Source of the DNA: Tindallia sp. MSAO_Bac2
Lineage (GTDB): Bacteria; Bacillota; Clostridia; Peptostreptococcales; Tindalliaceae
Assembly: GCA_003838145.1 (NCBI GenBank)
Contig: QYZZ01000108.1
Span: 1 to 49,326 of the forward strand
Reading direction: 5' to 3'
DNA length: 49,326 nucleotides
The notes under the pieces are model-generated. The model was not told the DNA's origin. It did not search any database and worked only from the letters and a program-made list of their open reading frames with translations. Shown one piece after another: positions 1 through 9,786 of the stretch (position 1 is its first letter; each line of letters opens with the position of its first letter). Position numbers and translations under genes: made by a program.

Positions 1-40
1 GCCGCGACTGTTGTTCAATGGGAAAAATTGTAATGCTTAG

Positions 41-87
41 AGACAGAAAAGACCCGATCAGAAAAGATGATCGGGTCTTTTCTGTCT
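41..87. terminator. Perfect 20-bp inverted repeat, intrinsic terminator downstream of mgtE
   Basis: Bases 41-60 and 68-87 are exact reverse complements around a 7-base loop, with a GC-rich core (GACCCGATC) and a run of four T or A inside each arm. It lies just past the stop codon of mgtE on the minus strand. The symmetry means it could also stop transcription entering from the left on the plus strand. Nothing else codes in bases 1-113. Confidence 0.75.
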
Positions 88-113
88 CTGCACTACAATT
101 CTTTCCTTAATAA

Positions 114-1472
114 TTATATCAGATACTGCATAAACCGTGTAGCCACCGTGAAGTATATAGTAAGACCTACAATATCATTTACTGTTGTTATAAAGGGTCC
201 GGATGCCACAGCAGGATCAATTTTTAATTTTGTCATTATTAGTGGTACAACAGTTCCTGCTAATGTCGCTACAAATAATGTTATGGATAGAGACAAACCT
301 ATAACAAAGCCAAGCATAATACTCCTTTGCCATAACGCAGCAATGATACTAATAAGCACACCATTTACAATTCCGATAATCAATCCAACAACAGCTTCCC
401 GCTGTATCAGTTTCCAGACATTTTTGCCGGTAAACTGACCCATTGTAAGTCCCCGAACTACTACCGCCAGAGATTGTGTTCCTGTGTTTCCGGCCATATC
501 AGCAATCATTGGGATAAAAACGGCCAGAACAACTACCGCATCCAAAGTTTCTTCAAACTGGTCTATAATATTACCGGCAAGCACACCGACTCCAAGCAAC
601 AGTACAAGCCAGGGTATTCTATTCATTGAGGCTTTAATTGGTCCTATACTTAAATCCTGCATACCATCTTCTGATCCTGAAATACCACCGAACTTCATCA
701 TATCTTCTGATGCTTCTTCTTCCAGAACCTCGATAGCGTCGTCAACTGTAATAACACCAACCATTACCTCTCCTTTGACTACTGGCAGTGCCAAAAAACT
801 ATAATTCCCCATTTTTCGTGCAACCTCTTCCTGATCCATATCCACGGGGACAGACACAACTCTTTCTGACATAATATCTTCCACCATTGTTTCCGGCCGG
901 GATACAATCAGTTCGCGCAGGGATACAACTCCGATCAAGCGATGCAAGTCGTCTACGACAAATAAGTAGTAAACGGATTCAGCATCCGGAGCAAGATTCC
1001 TTAAACGGTCTATTGCTTTTTCTACAGTGTCATGTTGATAAAGAACAAAAAAGTCAGTGGTCATCAAACCACCGGCAGTATTTTCTGGGTACGTTAAAAG
1101 CTGACGAATATCTTCTGCAGTCTCCGGGTGTAATTTATCAAGAATTTCCTCTTTTTCAAATTCTTCCAGCTCACCGAGGTAATCAGCTGCATCGTCCGGA
1201 GCCATCCTTTCAATGATTCGGACGCCACGAACAGGTCCTATGGTTTCAAGTAATGACTCCTGTTCTTCATAATCCAATTCTTCTAGTAGGTCTGCCAGCT
1301 CTTCATCTGTCAGCTTACTAAAAAGAACGCGCTCTTCCTCTTCAAGTTCCAGCAGGGCCTGAGCCATATCATAGGGATGAATTTCTTCAAGAATCTGGCG
1401 CAATGTTTCAGAGTCTTCATTTCTAATGGCTTCAACGATTTCCTGGTGCAAGTTATTATTTTTGTCCGGCAT
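114..1472 (-). CDS. mgtE: Magnesium transporter MgtE
   Basis: Homodimeric Mg2+ channel of the inner membrane, gated by cytosolic Mg2+. The 452 residues have the full family order. Residues 1-125 are an acidic MgtE N domain with helical repeats. Residues about 130-255 are two CBS domains. The last 180 residues are five hydrophobic helices holding the family signature AGNTGTQS in the pore region. Length is normal. The start has a clear GGGGAGG ribosome-binding site 5-6 bases upstream. It is monocistronic: its own sigma-A-type promoter overlaps the end of the kinase gene upstream and a 20-bp hairpin follows it. No magnesium riboswitch is visible in the short leader. Function is assigned from family membership; I see nothing odd. 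Confidence 0.97.
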   Translation of the reverse strand: MPDKNNNLHQEIVEAIRNEDSETLRQILEEIHPYDMAQALLELEEEERVLFSKLTDEELADLLEELDYEEQESLLETIGPVRGVRIIERMAPDDAADYLGELEEFEKEEILDKLHPETAEDIRQLLTYPENTAGGLMTTDFFVLYQHDTVEKAIDRLRNLAPDAESVYYLFVVDDLHRLIGVVSLRELIVSRPETMVEDIMSERVVSVPVDMDQEEVARKMGNYSFLALPVVKGEVMVGVITVDDAIEVLEEEASEDMMKFGGISGSEDGMQDLSIGPIKASMNRIPWLVLLLGVGVLAGNIIDQFEETLDAVVVLAVFIPMIADMAGNTGTQSLAVVVRGLTMGQFTGKNVWKLIQREAVVGLIIGIVNGVLISIIAALWQRSIMLGFVIGLSLSITLFVATLAGTVVPLIMTKLKIDPAVASGPFITTVNDIVGLTIYFTVATRFMQYLI

Positions 1473-1501
1473 CGGATCCCTCCCCTGAAAAAATTAAATT
1501 G

Positions 1502-1530
1502 AATATATCATACATATTTCGCCGGGTCAA
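1502..1530 (-). promoter_or_regulatory. Sigma-A-type promoter of mgtE
   Basis: On the minus strand TTGACC (1530-1525) is followed after exactly 17 bases by TATATT (1507-1502), about 30 bases before the mgtE start. The -35 box overlaps the stop codon of the upstream kinase gene. Each box matches consensus at 5 of 6 positions. Confidence 0.65.
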
Positions 1531-3473
1531 CGCATATGATGTGCAGGATTGGTCCAATAGCACGCCACACCATAAATTTTTTCCAGCTCTATGGGTTTTG
1601 TCAACACATCGTCAAATCCCTGCGAATAGTATTTATGCAAATCTTCTTCCATACTATAGGCAGATAAAGCAATTATAGGTGTATAATTTCCAGTTTCGCT
1701 TTCATATTCCCTGATTAACTGAACAGCATCAAATCCATCCATCATTGGCATTTGAATATCCATCAAAACCAAGTCATATTGATTATGTGTATAATATTGC
1801 ACCGCATCCAAGCCATTTGCAACAAAGTCAGATTCAAGATTGAAGCTGTCCATTAGTTTTTTCATTAATACCCGTGTAGGTTCATCATCGTCAGCTATAA
1901 GGATTTTGAGTGATTTTTCAAAGGGCTTTAGCTTTTTGCCAGTACTTTTTGTGCGACCTGACTTATTGAGAAGATCATGGCTCTCCTTCGATATTTTTAG
2001 CGGTACTTCGAAGAAAAAGCTACTTCCTTCTCCCTCTTCACTTTTCACCCCTATTGTTCCGCCCATCATTTCAATATACTGTCGTGACAGGGGCAGGCCA
2101 ATTCCGGCACCGCCATATATTTTTGTGCTGGTTTCATCAGATTGATAAAACGGATCAAAAATGTACGGAATATCTCCATAGGAAACGCCAATACCTGTAT
2201 CTTTAACTTCAATCCGGAAAACACCAATGTCATCTGTATATTCTTTGAGTATCGATATTATTTCAATCCTGCCTTCCTTCGTAAATTTGATTGCATTGGT
2301 AAGAAGGTGGCATATAGTCTTTACAAGCTTATCCCTGTCCCCTTTTACTATAATATTGCTAAGGTCTTCGTCAGTTACTATAAATTCAATATTCTTAACT
2401 TCCATCATCCGATAAAATGGCTCCAAACTTGACCGTATCATCTCCTGAAACTCAAAATTGCTTTCTTTGAGCACTTCAGAACCATTATGAAGTTTAGTCA
2501 ATCGAAGCAAATCATCCACCAGTTCCATCAAATGATTTGCTGATTCCTTTGTAAAGCCAAGTAACTCCTGTTGTTCCTCAGATGTCATTGTTTCATCCAT
2601 CATTGTAAGCATACCGAGTATTCCATGCAATGGCGTTCTAAGCTCATGGCTCATATTGGCTAAAAATGCATTTTTAACAGTATTTGCTTTTTCGGCCCGT
2701 TCCTTTGAAGCCAGTAATTCATTTTCTGCTGCTTTACGGTCTGTAATATCCCGGACAATTCCTACTGAATGAAACCGACCATCCTGCTGAAAGGCAGATA
2801 ATGATAATTCAATCGGGAATATTATTCCATTTTTCTTTTTTCCTTTCAGTTCAACGGTTCTTCCGATCACTCTTCCTTTTCCTGTATTTCTGAAATGATC
2901 AAGATTTACTTTGTATTTTTGCTTGTAATGTTCAGGACACAACGTTATATGTAAATCCTTCCCTAAAACTTCATCAGAACTGTACCCAAATATTCGTTGC
3001 GCACTTTTATTCCATCCGGTAATACAGCCATCATCATTCATCAAAACAATAGCATCCTGTGCCGCTTCCATTATATGCCGAAATTTCAACTCGCCTTCTA
3101 TAACCGTTTTTTCCATTTCTACCTGTTTAGTTATGTCTCTTGAGGTAATCAAACGCATTGGTTTATCATATGACTCAAGCGTTTTTCCGTTACCTGAGGA
3201 TTCCAGAGAAACATAGTGACCATTGCAGTGTTTTATTCGATAACGCAAAGAAGACTGACTTATCCCCATAAATGATTGGTTCATGGCTTTTTTCGCAGTC
3301 TCCACATCTTCATTATGCATTAATTCAAATATTGATCCACCTTCAAGTTCTTCAGGTGTGTAACCAAGAATATCAATGCATGAAGGTGAAATATAATGAC
3401 ATATTCCATAAGCATCTATTATGGTTACAATGTCTGTTGTATGATGCAGTATTTCCTCCGGATTAATTATCAT
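1527..3473 (-). CDS. Cytosolic PAS-PAS hybrid histidine kinase with C-terminal receiver
   Basis: Signal-transduction kinase of 648 residues with no membrane segment, so it senses an internal signal. Domain order: PAS (about 5-115), PAS with PAC (130-250, ending in the typical GIVRDITDRK), HisKA with H-box NMSHELRTPLHG (phospho-acceptor His276), HATPase_c (N-box Asn393; G boxes DTGIGV and GAGIGL), then a receiver domain from about 523 with acidic pocket DDD at 528-530 and phospho-acceptor Asp572 in the LVLMDIQMPMMDG block. The chain ends after the receiver, so phosphate must leave through a separate Hpt protein or the receiver is regulatory. No response regulator lies next to it. The start has AAAAGGAG seven bases upstream. 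The ligand of the PAS domains cannot be read from the sequence. Confidence 0.93.
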   Translation of the reverse strand: MIINPEEILHHTTDIVTIIDAYGICHYISPSCIDILGYTPEELEGGSIFELMHNEDVETAKKAMNQSFMGISQSSLRYRIKHCNGHYVSLESSGNGKTLESYDKPMRLITSRDITKQVEMEKTVIEGELKFRHIMEAAQDAIVLMNDDGCITGWNKSAQRIFGYSSDEVLGKDLHITLCPEHYKQKYKVNLDHFRNTGKGRVIGRTVELKGKKKNGIIFPIELSLSAFQQDGRFHSVGIVRDITDRKAAENELLASKERAEKANTVKNAFLANMSHELRTPLHGILGMLTMMDETMTSEEQQELLGFTKESANHLMELVDDLLRLTKLHNGSEVLKESNFEFQEMIRSSLEPFYRMMEVKNIEFIVTDEDLSNIIVKGDRDKLVKTICHLLTNAIKFTKEGRIEIISILKEYTDDIGVFRIEVKDTGIGVSYGDIPYIFDPFYQSDETSTKIYGGAGIGLPLSRQYIEMMGGTIGVKSEEGEGSSFFFEVPLKISKESHDLLNKSGRTKSTGKKLKPFEKSLKILIADDDEPTRVLMKKLMDSFNLESDFVANGLDAVQYYTHNQYDLVLMDIQMPMMDGFDAVQLIREYESETGNYTPIIALSAYSMEEDLHKYYSQGFDDVLTKPIELEKIYGVACYWTNPAHHMR

Positions 3474-3530
3474 CCAATGACTCTCCTTTTCTCAATTAAT
3501 CTGAGGCACAACCTTTTCATACCCTGTTCG

Positions 3531-4151
3531 TTAAAGCTTAATCGAAGGTCTATGCTGAAAGTCTAAAAATGAATGGTTAAATCTGCCCAAAAGTTTCAAT
3601 GTAAGGCTGATTGGCAGTCCGACTACATTATAGTAACATCCACTAATAGATTCAACAAGCAGTGCACCTTCATCCTGAATGCCATATCCACCCGCTTTGT
3701 CGGTATAACTGGCATGATTAACATACCAGTCTATTTCCGGAGCTGTCAGGCTTCTGAAGGTAACATCAGTTCGTGCCAGTGCAGTTTCTTTATCACAAAG
3801 CGAGGGAACCGAAACAGTCACTGCGGTAATTACCTGATGTGTAGTTCCAGAAAGCATTGAGATCATTTTTCTTGCATGGGCATCAGTTTGGGGTTTTCCA
3901 AATAATTGCTCCTTCATCACAACAACAGTATCCGCCCCTAAAACCATTACCTCCTGATTCTGATATTTCGAAGCGACATAATCAACTTTAGAGCAACTAA
4001 GAATCTTAACTCTTTCTTCAACTGATTTATCATTATTTAATTCCAACAAGTTATCCTCATTCACCAAACTTGCTTCCGTACGAAAAACCATCCCAAGACG
4101 GCTTAGAATCTCTCGGCGTCTCGGAGACTTAGATGCCAGTATTAATTCCAT
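3531..4151 (-). CDS. maf: Maf-family nucleoside triphosphate pyrophosphatase
   Basis: House-cleaning pyrophosphatase that hydrolyses non-canonical or modified nucleotides (family activity: dTTP, UTP and methylated NTPs); Maf is also linked to septum arrest. The 206-residue protein shows the family blocks in order: N-terminal LASKSPRRREIL, GADTVVV in the middle, KAGGYGIQ, and YNVVGLP near the end. I place the start at 4151, not at the in-frame ATG seven codons upstream, because GGAGGAT lies just before 4151 while the upstream ATG has no ribosome-binding site. It is separated from the kinase gene by about 57 bases and is divergent from purL. Confidence 0.93.
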   Translation of the reverse strand: MELILASKSPRRREILSRLGMVFRTEASLVNEDNLLELNNDKSVEERVKILSCSKVDYVASKYQNQEVMVLGADTVVVMKEQLFGKPQTDAHARKMISMLSGTTHQVITAVTVSVPSLCDKETALARTDVTFRSLTAPEIDWYVNHASYTDKAGGYGIQDEGALLVESISGCYYNVVGLPISLTLKLLGRFNHSFLDFQHRPSIKL

Positions 4152-4275
4152 TTTAATCCTCCACTTCAACATATTATTACCATCTACAGATTACAGGTTA
4201 TTCGAAACTGTTTTTTTCCGTTATATCTGTTATAATTATAATTATTGAAACTAAAGAAGTCAAAGGAGGATCAAT

Positions 4276-7200
4276 ATGTCAGCCAGTGTCCGGCGAATTT
4301 TTGTAGAGAAAAAGCATGCCTTTCGTTCAGAGGCTGAGGGACTATTAAAAGATTTACAGGAAAGCCTTGCCTTAAAAAAGCTGAATAACCTTCGTATTCT
4401 CAATCGGTATGATATTGAAGGTATTTCCGATGATGACTACGAGAATGCTAAACATACTATTTTTTCCGAAGCACCTGTCGACGATATTTATGAGGAATCT
4501 TTTACTGCTGAAAAAGGCTCAGTAATGTTTGCCATTGAACTGCTGCCAGGCCAGTATGATCAACGGGCAGATTCTACTGAACAATGCATCCAGCTATTAA
4601 CCCAGGGGCAAAGACCAAAAGTCGCAACTGCCAAAGTGTTTGTGCTTACCGGAGCATTGTCCGATAACGAAGTGAACTCAGTTAAAAACTACTTGATTAA
4701 CCCGGTAGAATCACGAGAAGCCTCATTGGAAAAGCCCGATACATTGAAGGTGGATATGCCTGAACCAGAACCGGTTAAAGTAATCGAAGATTTTAATCTG
4801 TTGGATTCCGATGGGTTAAAACGTTTCAGTGAGGAAATGAGTCTTGCAATGAGCCTGGACGATTTGAAGTTTTGTCAGCGCTATTTTTCTGATGAAGAAA
4901 ATCGCGACCCTTCCATAACTGAAATAAAAATGATCGATACTTACTGGTCAGATCATTGCCGTCACACCACTTTCATGACAGAAATCAGCAACGTGGACAT
5001 TGATGACACCTCCTTAAATCTGCCAGCAAAAAAAACATATAAAGAATATCTGGATAGCAGAATAAAGGTTCACGGCGAAAAGCAAAATGAAAAATATCCC
5101 TGTTTAATGGATCTGGCTGTTCTATCCATGAAAGAACTGCGACAACAAGGGTTATTAGATGACTTGGAAGTTTCGGAGGAAATAAACGCTTGTAGCATTG
5201 CCGTCCCCGTTGAAATAGATGGAGAAACTGAAGAGTGGCTTGTTATGTTTAAAAATGAAACGCATAATCACCCGACAGAAATAGAGCCCTTTGGGGGGGC
5301 TGCCACCTGCTTAGGCGGGGCCATCCGGGATCCCCTGTCCGGACGTTCCTATGTTTACCAGGCAATGAGAATCAGTGGATGTGCTGATCCAAGAACTCCC
5401 GTATCACAAACAATACCAGGTAAGCTGCCTCAAAAAAAGATTACCCAGGAGGCTGCAAATGGTTACAGTTCCTATGGCAATCAAATCGGTTTAGCCACCG
5501 GGCAGGTTAAAGAAATATACCACCCCGGTTTTGTTGCAAAAAGAATGGAACTTGGTGCTGTTATTGCGGCGGCTCCCCGACAAAATGTCGTAAGAATGAG
5601 TCCAGCTGCAGGCGATATTATCCTGCTTGTAGGCGGAAGAACCGGGCGAGACGGCTGTGGTGGAGCAACTGGATCTTCCAAAGAGCATGATGAACATTCC
5701 TTAACCAGCTGTGGAGCAGAAGTACAAAAAGGCAACGCACCGACAGAACGAAAAATTCAGCGCCTTTTCAGAAACCCTGAAGTCAGTAAACTAATAAAAA
5801 AATGCAATGATTTCGGAGCTGGCGGTGTTTCTGTTGCAATTGGAGAACTGGCCGATGGACTCTTAATAGATCTTGATCGCGTTCCAAAAAAGTATGAGGG
5901 GTTAGATGGAACCGAGCTGGCTATTTCTGAATCACAGGAGCGAATGGCGGTCGTTCTTGATCCGAAGGATGTAGAAGCTTTTATTGAAGCATCCGGCAAC
6001 GAAAACCTGGAAGCTACTCCTGTAGCCACAGTTACTAATAACCGGCGGCTGGTGATGGAGTGGCGCAGCCAAAAAATCGTTGACATTTCCCGCGACTTTC
6101 TAGATACAAATGGTGTTAAACAATCTACTTCTGTCAGAATTATTGGACCTGATCCAGTTCTAAGCCCGCTGTCAAACATTAATAATGAAATTAAACCACT
6201 TCTTAAACCAGAAAGTTTTCAGTGGGAAAAAGCATGGATTCATAGTTTGACAGACCTTAATGTATGCAGTCAAAAAGGGTTGGTAGAAAAATTTGACAGT
6301 ACTGTAGGGGCTGCTACCACAATCATGCCTTTAGGTGGAAAAAGACAGCTGACTCCAGCAGAGGGAATGGTTGCAAAAATTCCCGTCTTAAACGGTAAAA
6401 CTACCACCGCAACCATTATGACTGCCGGGTACGACCCATATATTTCTTCATGGAGTCCATATCATGGTGGTTTCTATGCTGTGGTAGAATCTCTTTCTAA
6501 GTTAGTGGCAATGGGCGGGAACTATAAAAAGGTCCGCTTGACTCTGCAGGAATATTTTGAAAAACTCGGAGACCGGCCAGAACGTTGGGGAAAACCAATG
6601 GCTGCTCTTTTAGGTGCCTATGCTGTACAGAAGCAGCTTGCGATTCCGGCTATTGGTGGAAAAGACAGTATGTCCGGCACTTTTAAAGACATGGACGTAC
6701 CTCCTACCTTAGTCTCTTTTGCTGTTGGTGTTGAAAAAGCTGACAATATTATTTCTGCTGAGTTCAAAAAATCAGGAAGGCCTGTAATGATTACCCGGAA
6801 TCCGTGTGATGAAAATCATTTGCCTGATCTTAATACGTTAAGCAAAATATACGCTGCCTTACATCAAATGATTCTCAATGGTGAAATAATATCTGCAAAA
6901 ACCATTGGAAGCACAGGGGTTGCTCCCAGTATAAGTCAAATGTGCTTTGGGAATGAAATCGGCTTTGAATTTTTTGATCCATTACCATTATCTCCAGAGG
7001 AATTGTGGTTACCGGATCCGGCAAATTTCATCCTTGAGATGAAAGACGAAGCCGCTGCCGAAAAAATATTCAGTCTTGTTCCAGCTTATCATCTTGGCCA
7101 AACTACTAAAGAGGCCGTCATAAAAATTGACAGGGAAACAATGGATCTTTCAAAACTTGAAAGCGCCTGGAGAAGTACATTAGAACCAATATTCCCTACC

Positions 7201-8079
7201 CGGAAAGAGGCAAAGGATGATATCATATCAATACCCTTTTATCAATCAAAGGAGGGAAACAGAGCCACACCCAGGATTGCAAAACCCAGAGTTGTAATCC
7301 CGGTTTTTCCTGGTACTAACAGTGAATATGATACTGCCAGAGCCCTAGAAGAAGCCGGTGCAATTCCCGAGACTATTGTTTTAAAGAATCTCACCCCTCA
7401 GGACATTGAAACAAGCGTAGAAAGAATTGAAAAAGAAATTAACCAGGCTCAGATGATCGTTATACCTGGTGGTTTCAGCGCCGGAGATGAACCGGACGGT
7501 TCCGGGAAATTTATTAATGTATTCTTCAGAAATCCACGATTACAGGAATCCATTAACCAGTTATTGATGAACCGCGATGGTCTTATGCTTGGCATCTGTA
7601 ACGGTTTTCAGGCACTTATAAAACTAGGGTTGGTTCCTTTTGGTGAAATAAAACCCTTGGAACCCAATTCTCCTACGCTTACATTTAATAGCATCGGCCG
7701 GCATGTGTCCTGTATGGTTAATACACGTATAGTATCTACACTTTCTCCTTGGTTTTCACTGGTAGAACCTGGCGATATTCATACAGTTCCAGTTTCTCAT
7801 GGAGAAGGACGATTTATTGCTAATGAATCCGACTACTTAAAATGGGCAGAAAAAGGACAAATTGCAACACAGTACGTTGATCTGAAAGGTGAAGCATCCA
7901 TGCATATCGATTTTAATCCAAATGGCTCCTATCAGGCAGTTGAAGCATTGAGTAGCCCGGATGGTCGTGTTCTTGGAAAAATGGGGCACTCAGAACGTCA
8001 AGGTTCTTCAATCGGGAAGAATATACCTGGTCATAAAGATCAAAAGTTGTTCGAGTCCGGCGTTCATTATTTTAGATAA
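4276..8079 (+). CDS. purL: Phosphoribosylformylglycinamidine synthase, single large polypeptide
   Basis: Fourth step of purine synthesis: FGAR + ATP + glutamine to FGAM. At 1267 residues it is the long form that joins the PurL synthetase and PurQ glutaminase, found in many Clostridia and in Proteobacteria. The synthetase core is recognised by ETHNHPTEIEPFGGAATCLGG, the IRDPLSGRSYVYQAMR block, DFGAGGVSVAIGELADG and IGGKDSMSG. The C-terminal quarter (about 1015-1267) is a class I glutamine amidotransferase with PGGFSAGDEPDG, nucleophile Cys in MLGICNGFQAL and the HGEGRF histidine. A good GGAGG lies seven bases before the start. TATAAT at 4231-4236 may be its -10 box, with a poor -35. Odd: it stands alone, with no other pur gene beside it. 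Confidence 0.97.
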   Translation: MSASVRRIFVEKKHAFRSEAEGLLKDLQESLALKKLNNLRILNRYDIEGISDDDYENAKHTIFSEAPVDDIYEESFTAEKGSVMFAIELLPGQYDQRADSTEQCIQLLTQGQRPKVATAKVFVLTGALSDNEVNSVKNYLINPVESREASLEKPDTLKVDMPEPEPVKVIEDFNLLDSDGLKRFSEEMSLAMSLDDLKFCQRYFSDEENRDPSITEIKMIDTYWSDHCRHTTFMTEISNVDIDDTSLNLPAKKTYKEYLDSRIKVHGEKQNEKYPCLMDLAVLSMKELRQQGLLDDLEVSEEINACSIAVPVEIDGETEEWLVMFKNETHNHPTEIEPFGGAATCLGGAIRDPLSGRSYVYQAMRISGCADPRTPVSQTIPGKLPQKKITQEAANGYSSYGNQIGLATGQVKEIYHPGFVAKRMELGAVIAAAPRQNVVRMSPAAGDIILLVGGRTGRDGCGGATGSSKEHDEHSLTSCGAEVQKGNAPTERKIQRLFRNPEVSKLIKKCNDFGAGGVSVAIGELADGLLIDLDRVPKKYEGLDGTELAISESQERMAVVLDPKDVEAFIEASGNENLEATPVATVTNNRRLVMEWRSQKIVDISRDFLDTNGVKQSTSVRIIGPDPVLSPLSNINNEIKPLLKPESFQWEKAWIHSLTDLNVCSQKGLVEKFDSTVGAATTIMPLGGKRQLTPAEGMVAKIPVLNGKTTTATIMTAGYDPYISSWSPYHGGFYAVVESLSKLVAMGGNYKKVRLTLQEYFEKLGDRPERWGKPMAALLGAYAVQKQLAIPAIGGKDSMSGTFKDMDVPPTLVSFAVGVEKADNIISAEFKKSGRPVMITRNPCDENHLPDLNTLSKIYAALHQMILNGEIISAKTIGSTGVAPSISQMCFGNEIGFEFFDPLPLSPEELWLPDPANFILEMKDEAAAEKIFSLVPAYHLGQTTKEAVIKIDRETMDLSKLESAWRSTLEPIFPTRKEAKDDIISIPFYQSKEGNRATPRIAKPRVVIPVFPGTNSEYDTARALEEAGAIPETIVLKNLTPQDIETSVERIEKEINQAQMIVIPGGFSAGDEPDGSGKFINVFFRNPRLQESINQLLMNRDGLMLGICNGFQALIKLGLVPFGEIKPLEPNSPTLTFNSIGRHVSCMVNTRIVSTLSPWFSLVEPGDIHTVPVSHGEGRFIANESDYLKWAEKGQIATQYVDLKGEASMHIDFNPNGSYQAVEALSSPDGRVLGKMGHSERQGSSIGKNIPGHKDQKLFESGVHYFR

Positions 8080-8125
8080 TATTTGAAACCGAAAGTCTAA
8101 TCAAACAGTATCAGGAGGTTTATAA

Positions 8126-8965
8126 ATGACAAAAAAGTGGTTTTACGAAAAGCATAGTCCTTCAACAGTCTATGGATATGAGATAACGCCTGTGCATGAA
8201 GAAAAAACTGAATATCAACATTTACAGATTGCTGACAACGAACACTTTGGGAGAATGTTAATTCTTGATAATGTAGTTCAGACAACCGAAAAGGAAGAAT
8301 TTATCTATCACGAAATGATGAGCCACGTGCCGATAATGGGACTGGATCGACCGGTTCAGTCGGTTCTGATTATCGGCGGTGGTGATGGCGGTATTTTGGA
8401 GGAGTGTCTAAAACATGAAAGCCTGCAACGGATCACAATGGTTGATATTGACCAACGAGTGATTGAGTTGAGTAAAGAAATGCTTTTCTTTTCTGATGCT
8501 TTCGAAGATCCAAGATTTGAGCTGATTGTCGGTGATGGTGCTGCATATGTCGCCAGCGAAGAAGCTCAGAACAGAAAATTTGATGTAATTATTGTTGATT
8601 CTCCTGACCCTATAGGGCCGGCCAAAGTTCTTTTCGAAACTCCTTTTTATCAGAGTATCCGAAATTGCTTAAATACTGATGGTATTATGGTCCGCCAGGC
8701 CGGAGTGCCGGTTTTTCAGGCACCTGAACTTAAGGAGGCCGTCGAAAGAGTCTCCAGATGTTTTCCAAAGGTGGAGGTTTACAGAGGTGTTGTACCTGTT
8801 TACGGTGGTGATATGGCCTTTGTTATCGCTTCAGCTGACGGCAGAAGCTGCCAGAACCCAAGAGCTTCCTTTAAAGGTAACTATTATAATAAATCATTTC
8901 ATGCAGCAGCTTTTTCACTTCCAACCTGGTGGTATGAATTAACCGGATTAACAATGGATGAGTGA
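8126..8965 (+). CDS. speE: Spermidine synthase (polyamine aminopropyltransferase)
   Basis: Transfers an aminopropyl group from decarboxylated S-adenosylmethionine to putrescine in the cytosol. The 279-residue chain begins with the family's beta-hairpin tetramerisation region (FYEKHSPSTVYGYEI), followed by a Rossmann fold with the nucleotide loop LIIGGGDGGILEE at about 87-99, an acidic ribose-binding VDID, and the catalytic gate VDSPDPIGPA near residue 155. AGGAGGT lies eight bases before the start. It follows purL after 46 bases and overlaps or abuts the NYN gene, so the three may be one transcript. No speD (SAM decarboxylase) or putrescine-forming gene is in the window. Confidence 0.96.
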   Translation: MTKKWFYEKHSPSTVYGYEITPVHEEKTEYQHLQIADNEHFGRMLILDNVVQTTEKEEFIYHEMMSHVPIMGLDRPVQSVLIIGGGDGGILEECLKHESLQRITMVDIDQRVIELSKEMLFFSDAFEDPRFELIVGDGAAYVASEEAQNRKFDVIIVDSPDPIGPAKVLFETPFYQSIRNCLNTDGIMVRQAGVPVFQAPELKEAVERVSRCFPKVEVYRGVVPVYGGDMAFVIASADGRSCQNPRASFKGNYYNKSFHAAAFSLPTWWYELTGLTMDE

Positions 8966-8984
8966 GCCGGAAAGGGGCACAATA

Positions 8985-9734
8985 GTGACAAAAAAAGAAA
9001 ATGGTAATAAAGATCAGCGAATGGCACTGCTTATCGACGGAGATAATGCTCAGCCCTCCCTGATTGCAAAAATGTTAACGGAGGCTGGCAAATACGGAGC
9101 GGTTACTATTAAACGTATTTATGGAGACTGGACAACTTCCGAGATGAAAGGGTGGAAAGACTCCCTTAATAATCATGCCTTCCAGCCAATACAGCAGTTC
9201 CGCTATACAGTGGGTAAAAATGCAACTGACAGCGCCTTAATCATTGATGCAATGGACATATTACACGGGCATCTGGTTGATGGATTTGCTATTGTATCCA
9301 GTGATAGTGACTACACACGCCTGGCTACACGCATTCGGGAAAATGGTACTTTTGTGATGGGTATCGGTGAGCAAAAAACACCAAAAGCATTCGTAAATGC
9401 TTGTGATATCTTTATATACACAGAAAACATAGCCCCTAAAGAGCAAAAATCCAGCAGCAAATCTTCCGGAAACCGCAAGAAAGAAAAAACCAAAGATATT
9501 GTTCTTATGGAGCTAATAAAGGAAGCCTACGAAATGGTTGTGCAGGAAGATGGTTGGACACATTTGGGGTCACTGGGCAAAGCCCTTCTTCAGCTTGACC
9601 CCGGCTTTGACCCGCGTTCCTATGGATTTAGACAGTTATCTCAATTAATTGAAGCGTTTCCAAAACATTTTCAGCTTAAAAGGATGGATGATGTCGGCCC
9701 CAGCAGTGTTTATGTAAAACTAATTGAACAGTAG
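8985..9734 (+). CDS. NYN (LabA/DUF88-type) nuclease domain with C-terminal LOTUS/OST-HTH
   Basis: Probable RNA-acting protein: PIN-like NYN domain followed by a LOTUS RNA-binding domain, an arrangement known from COG1432 proteins. Visible features are the first acidic motif LLIDGDNAQ near the N terminus, IYGDW, the central TDSALIIDAMD, the FAIVSSDSDYTRLATRIRE block with the third acidic cluster, and a lysine/serine-rich linker (KSSSKSSGNRKKEK). The LOTUS domain covers about the last 80 residues (GWTHLGSLGKAL to FPKHFQL). All four acidic residues expected for a metal-dependent nuclease appear present. I prefer the GTG start at 8985 (AAAGGGG seven bases upstream). An in-frame ATG at 8958 would overlap the end of speE and add nine residues, but has no good ribosome-binding site. 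The cellular RNA target is unknown. Confidence 0.88.
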   Translation: MTKKENGNKDQRMALLIDGDNAQPSLIAKMLTEAGKYGAVTIKRIYGDWTTSEMKGWKDSLNNHAFQPIQQFRYTVGKNATDSALIIDAMDILHGHLVDGFAIVSSDSDYTRLATRIRENGTFVMGIGEQKTPKAFVNACDIFIYTENIAPKEQKSSSKSSGNRKKEKTKDIVLMELIKEAYEMVVQEDGWTHLGSLGKALLQLDPGFDPRSYGFRQLSQLIEAFPKHFQLKRMDDVGPSSVYVKLIEQ

Positions 9735-9775
9735 AAAAACCTGGCAGACTTTTGAAAGCTGCCAGGTTTTTTAAT
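9735..9775. terminator. Bidirectional intrinsic terminator between NYN and LRR genes
   Basis: A 13-bp perfect stem, AAAAACCTGGCAG (9735-9747) with CTGCCAGGTTTTT (9759-9771), followed by T residues on both strands. It sits between convergent genes and serves both. Confidence 0.9.
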
Positions 9776-9786
9776 TCTGGTAAATA

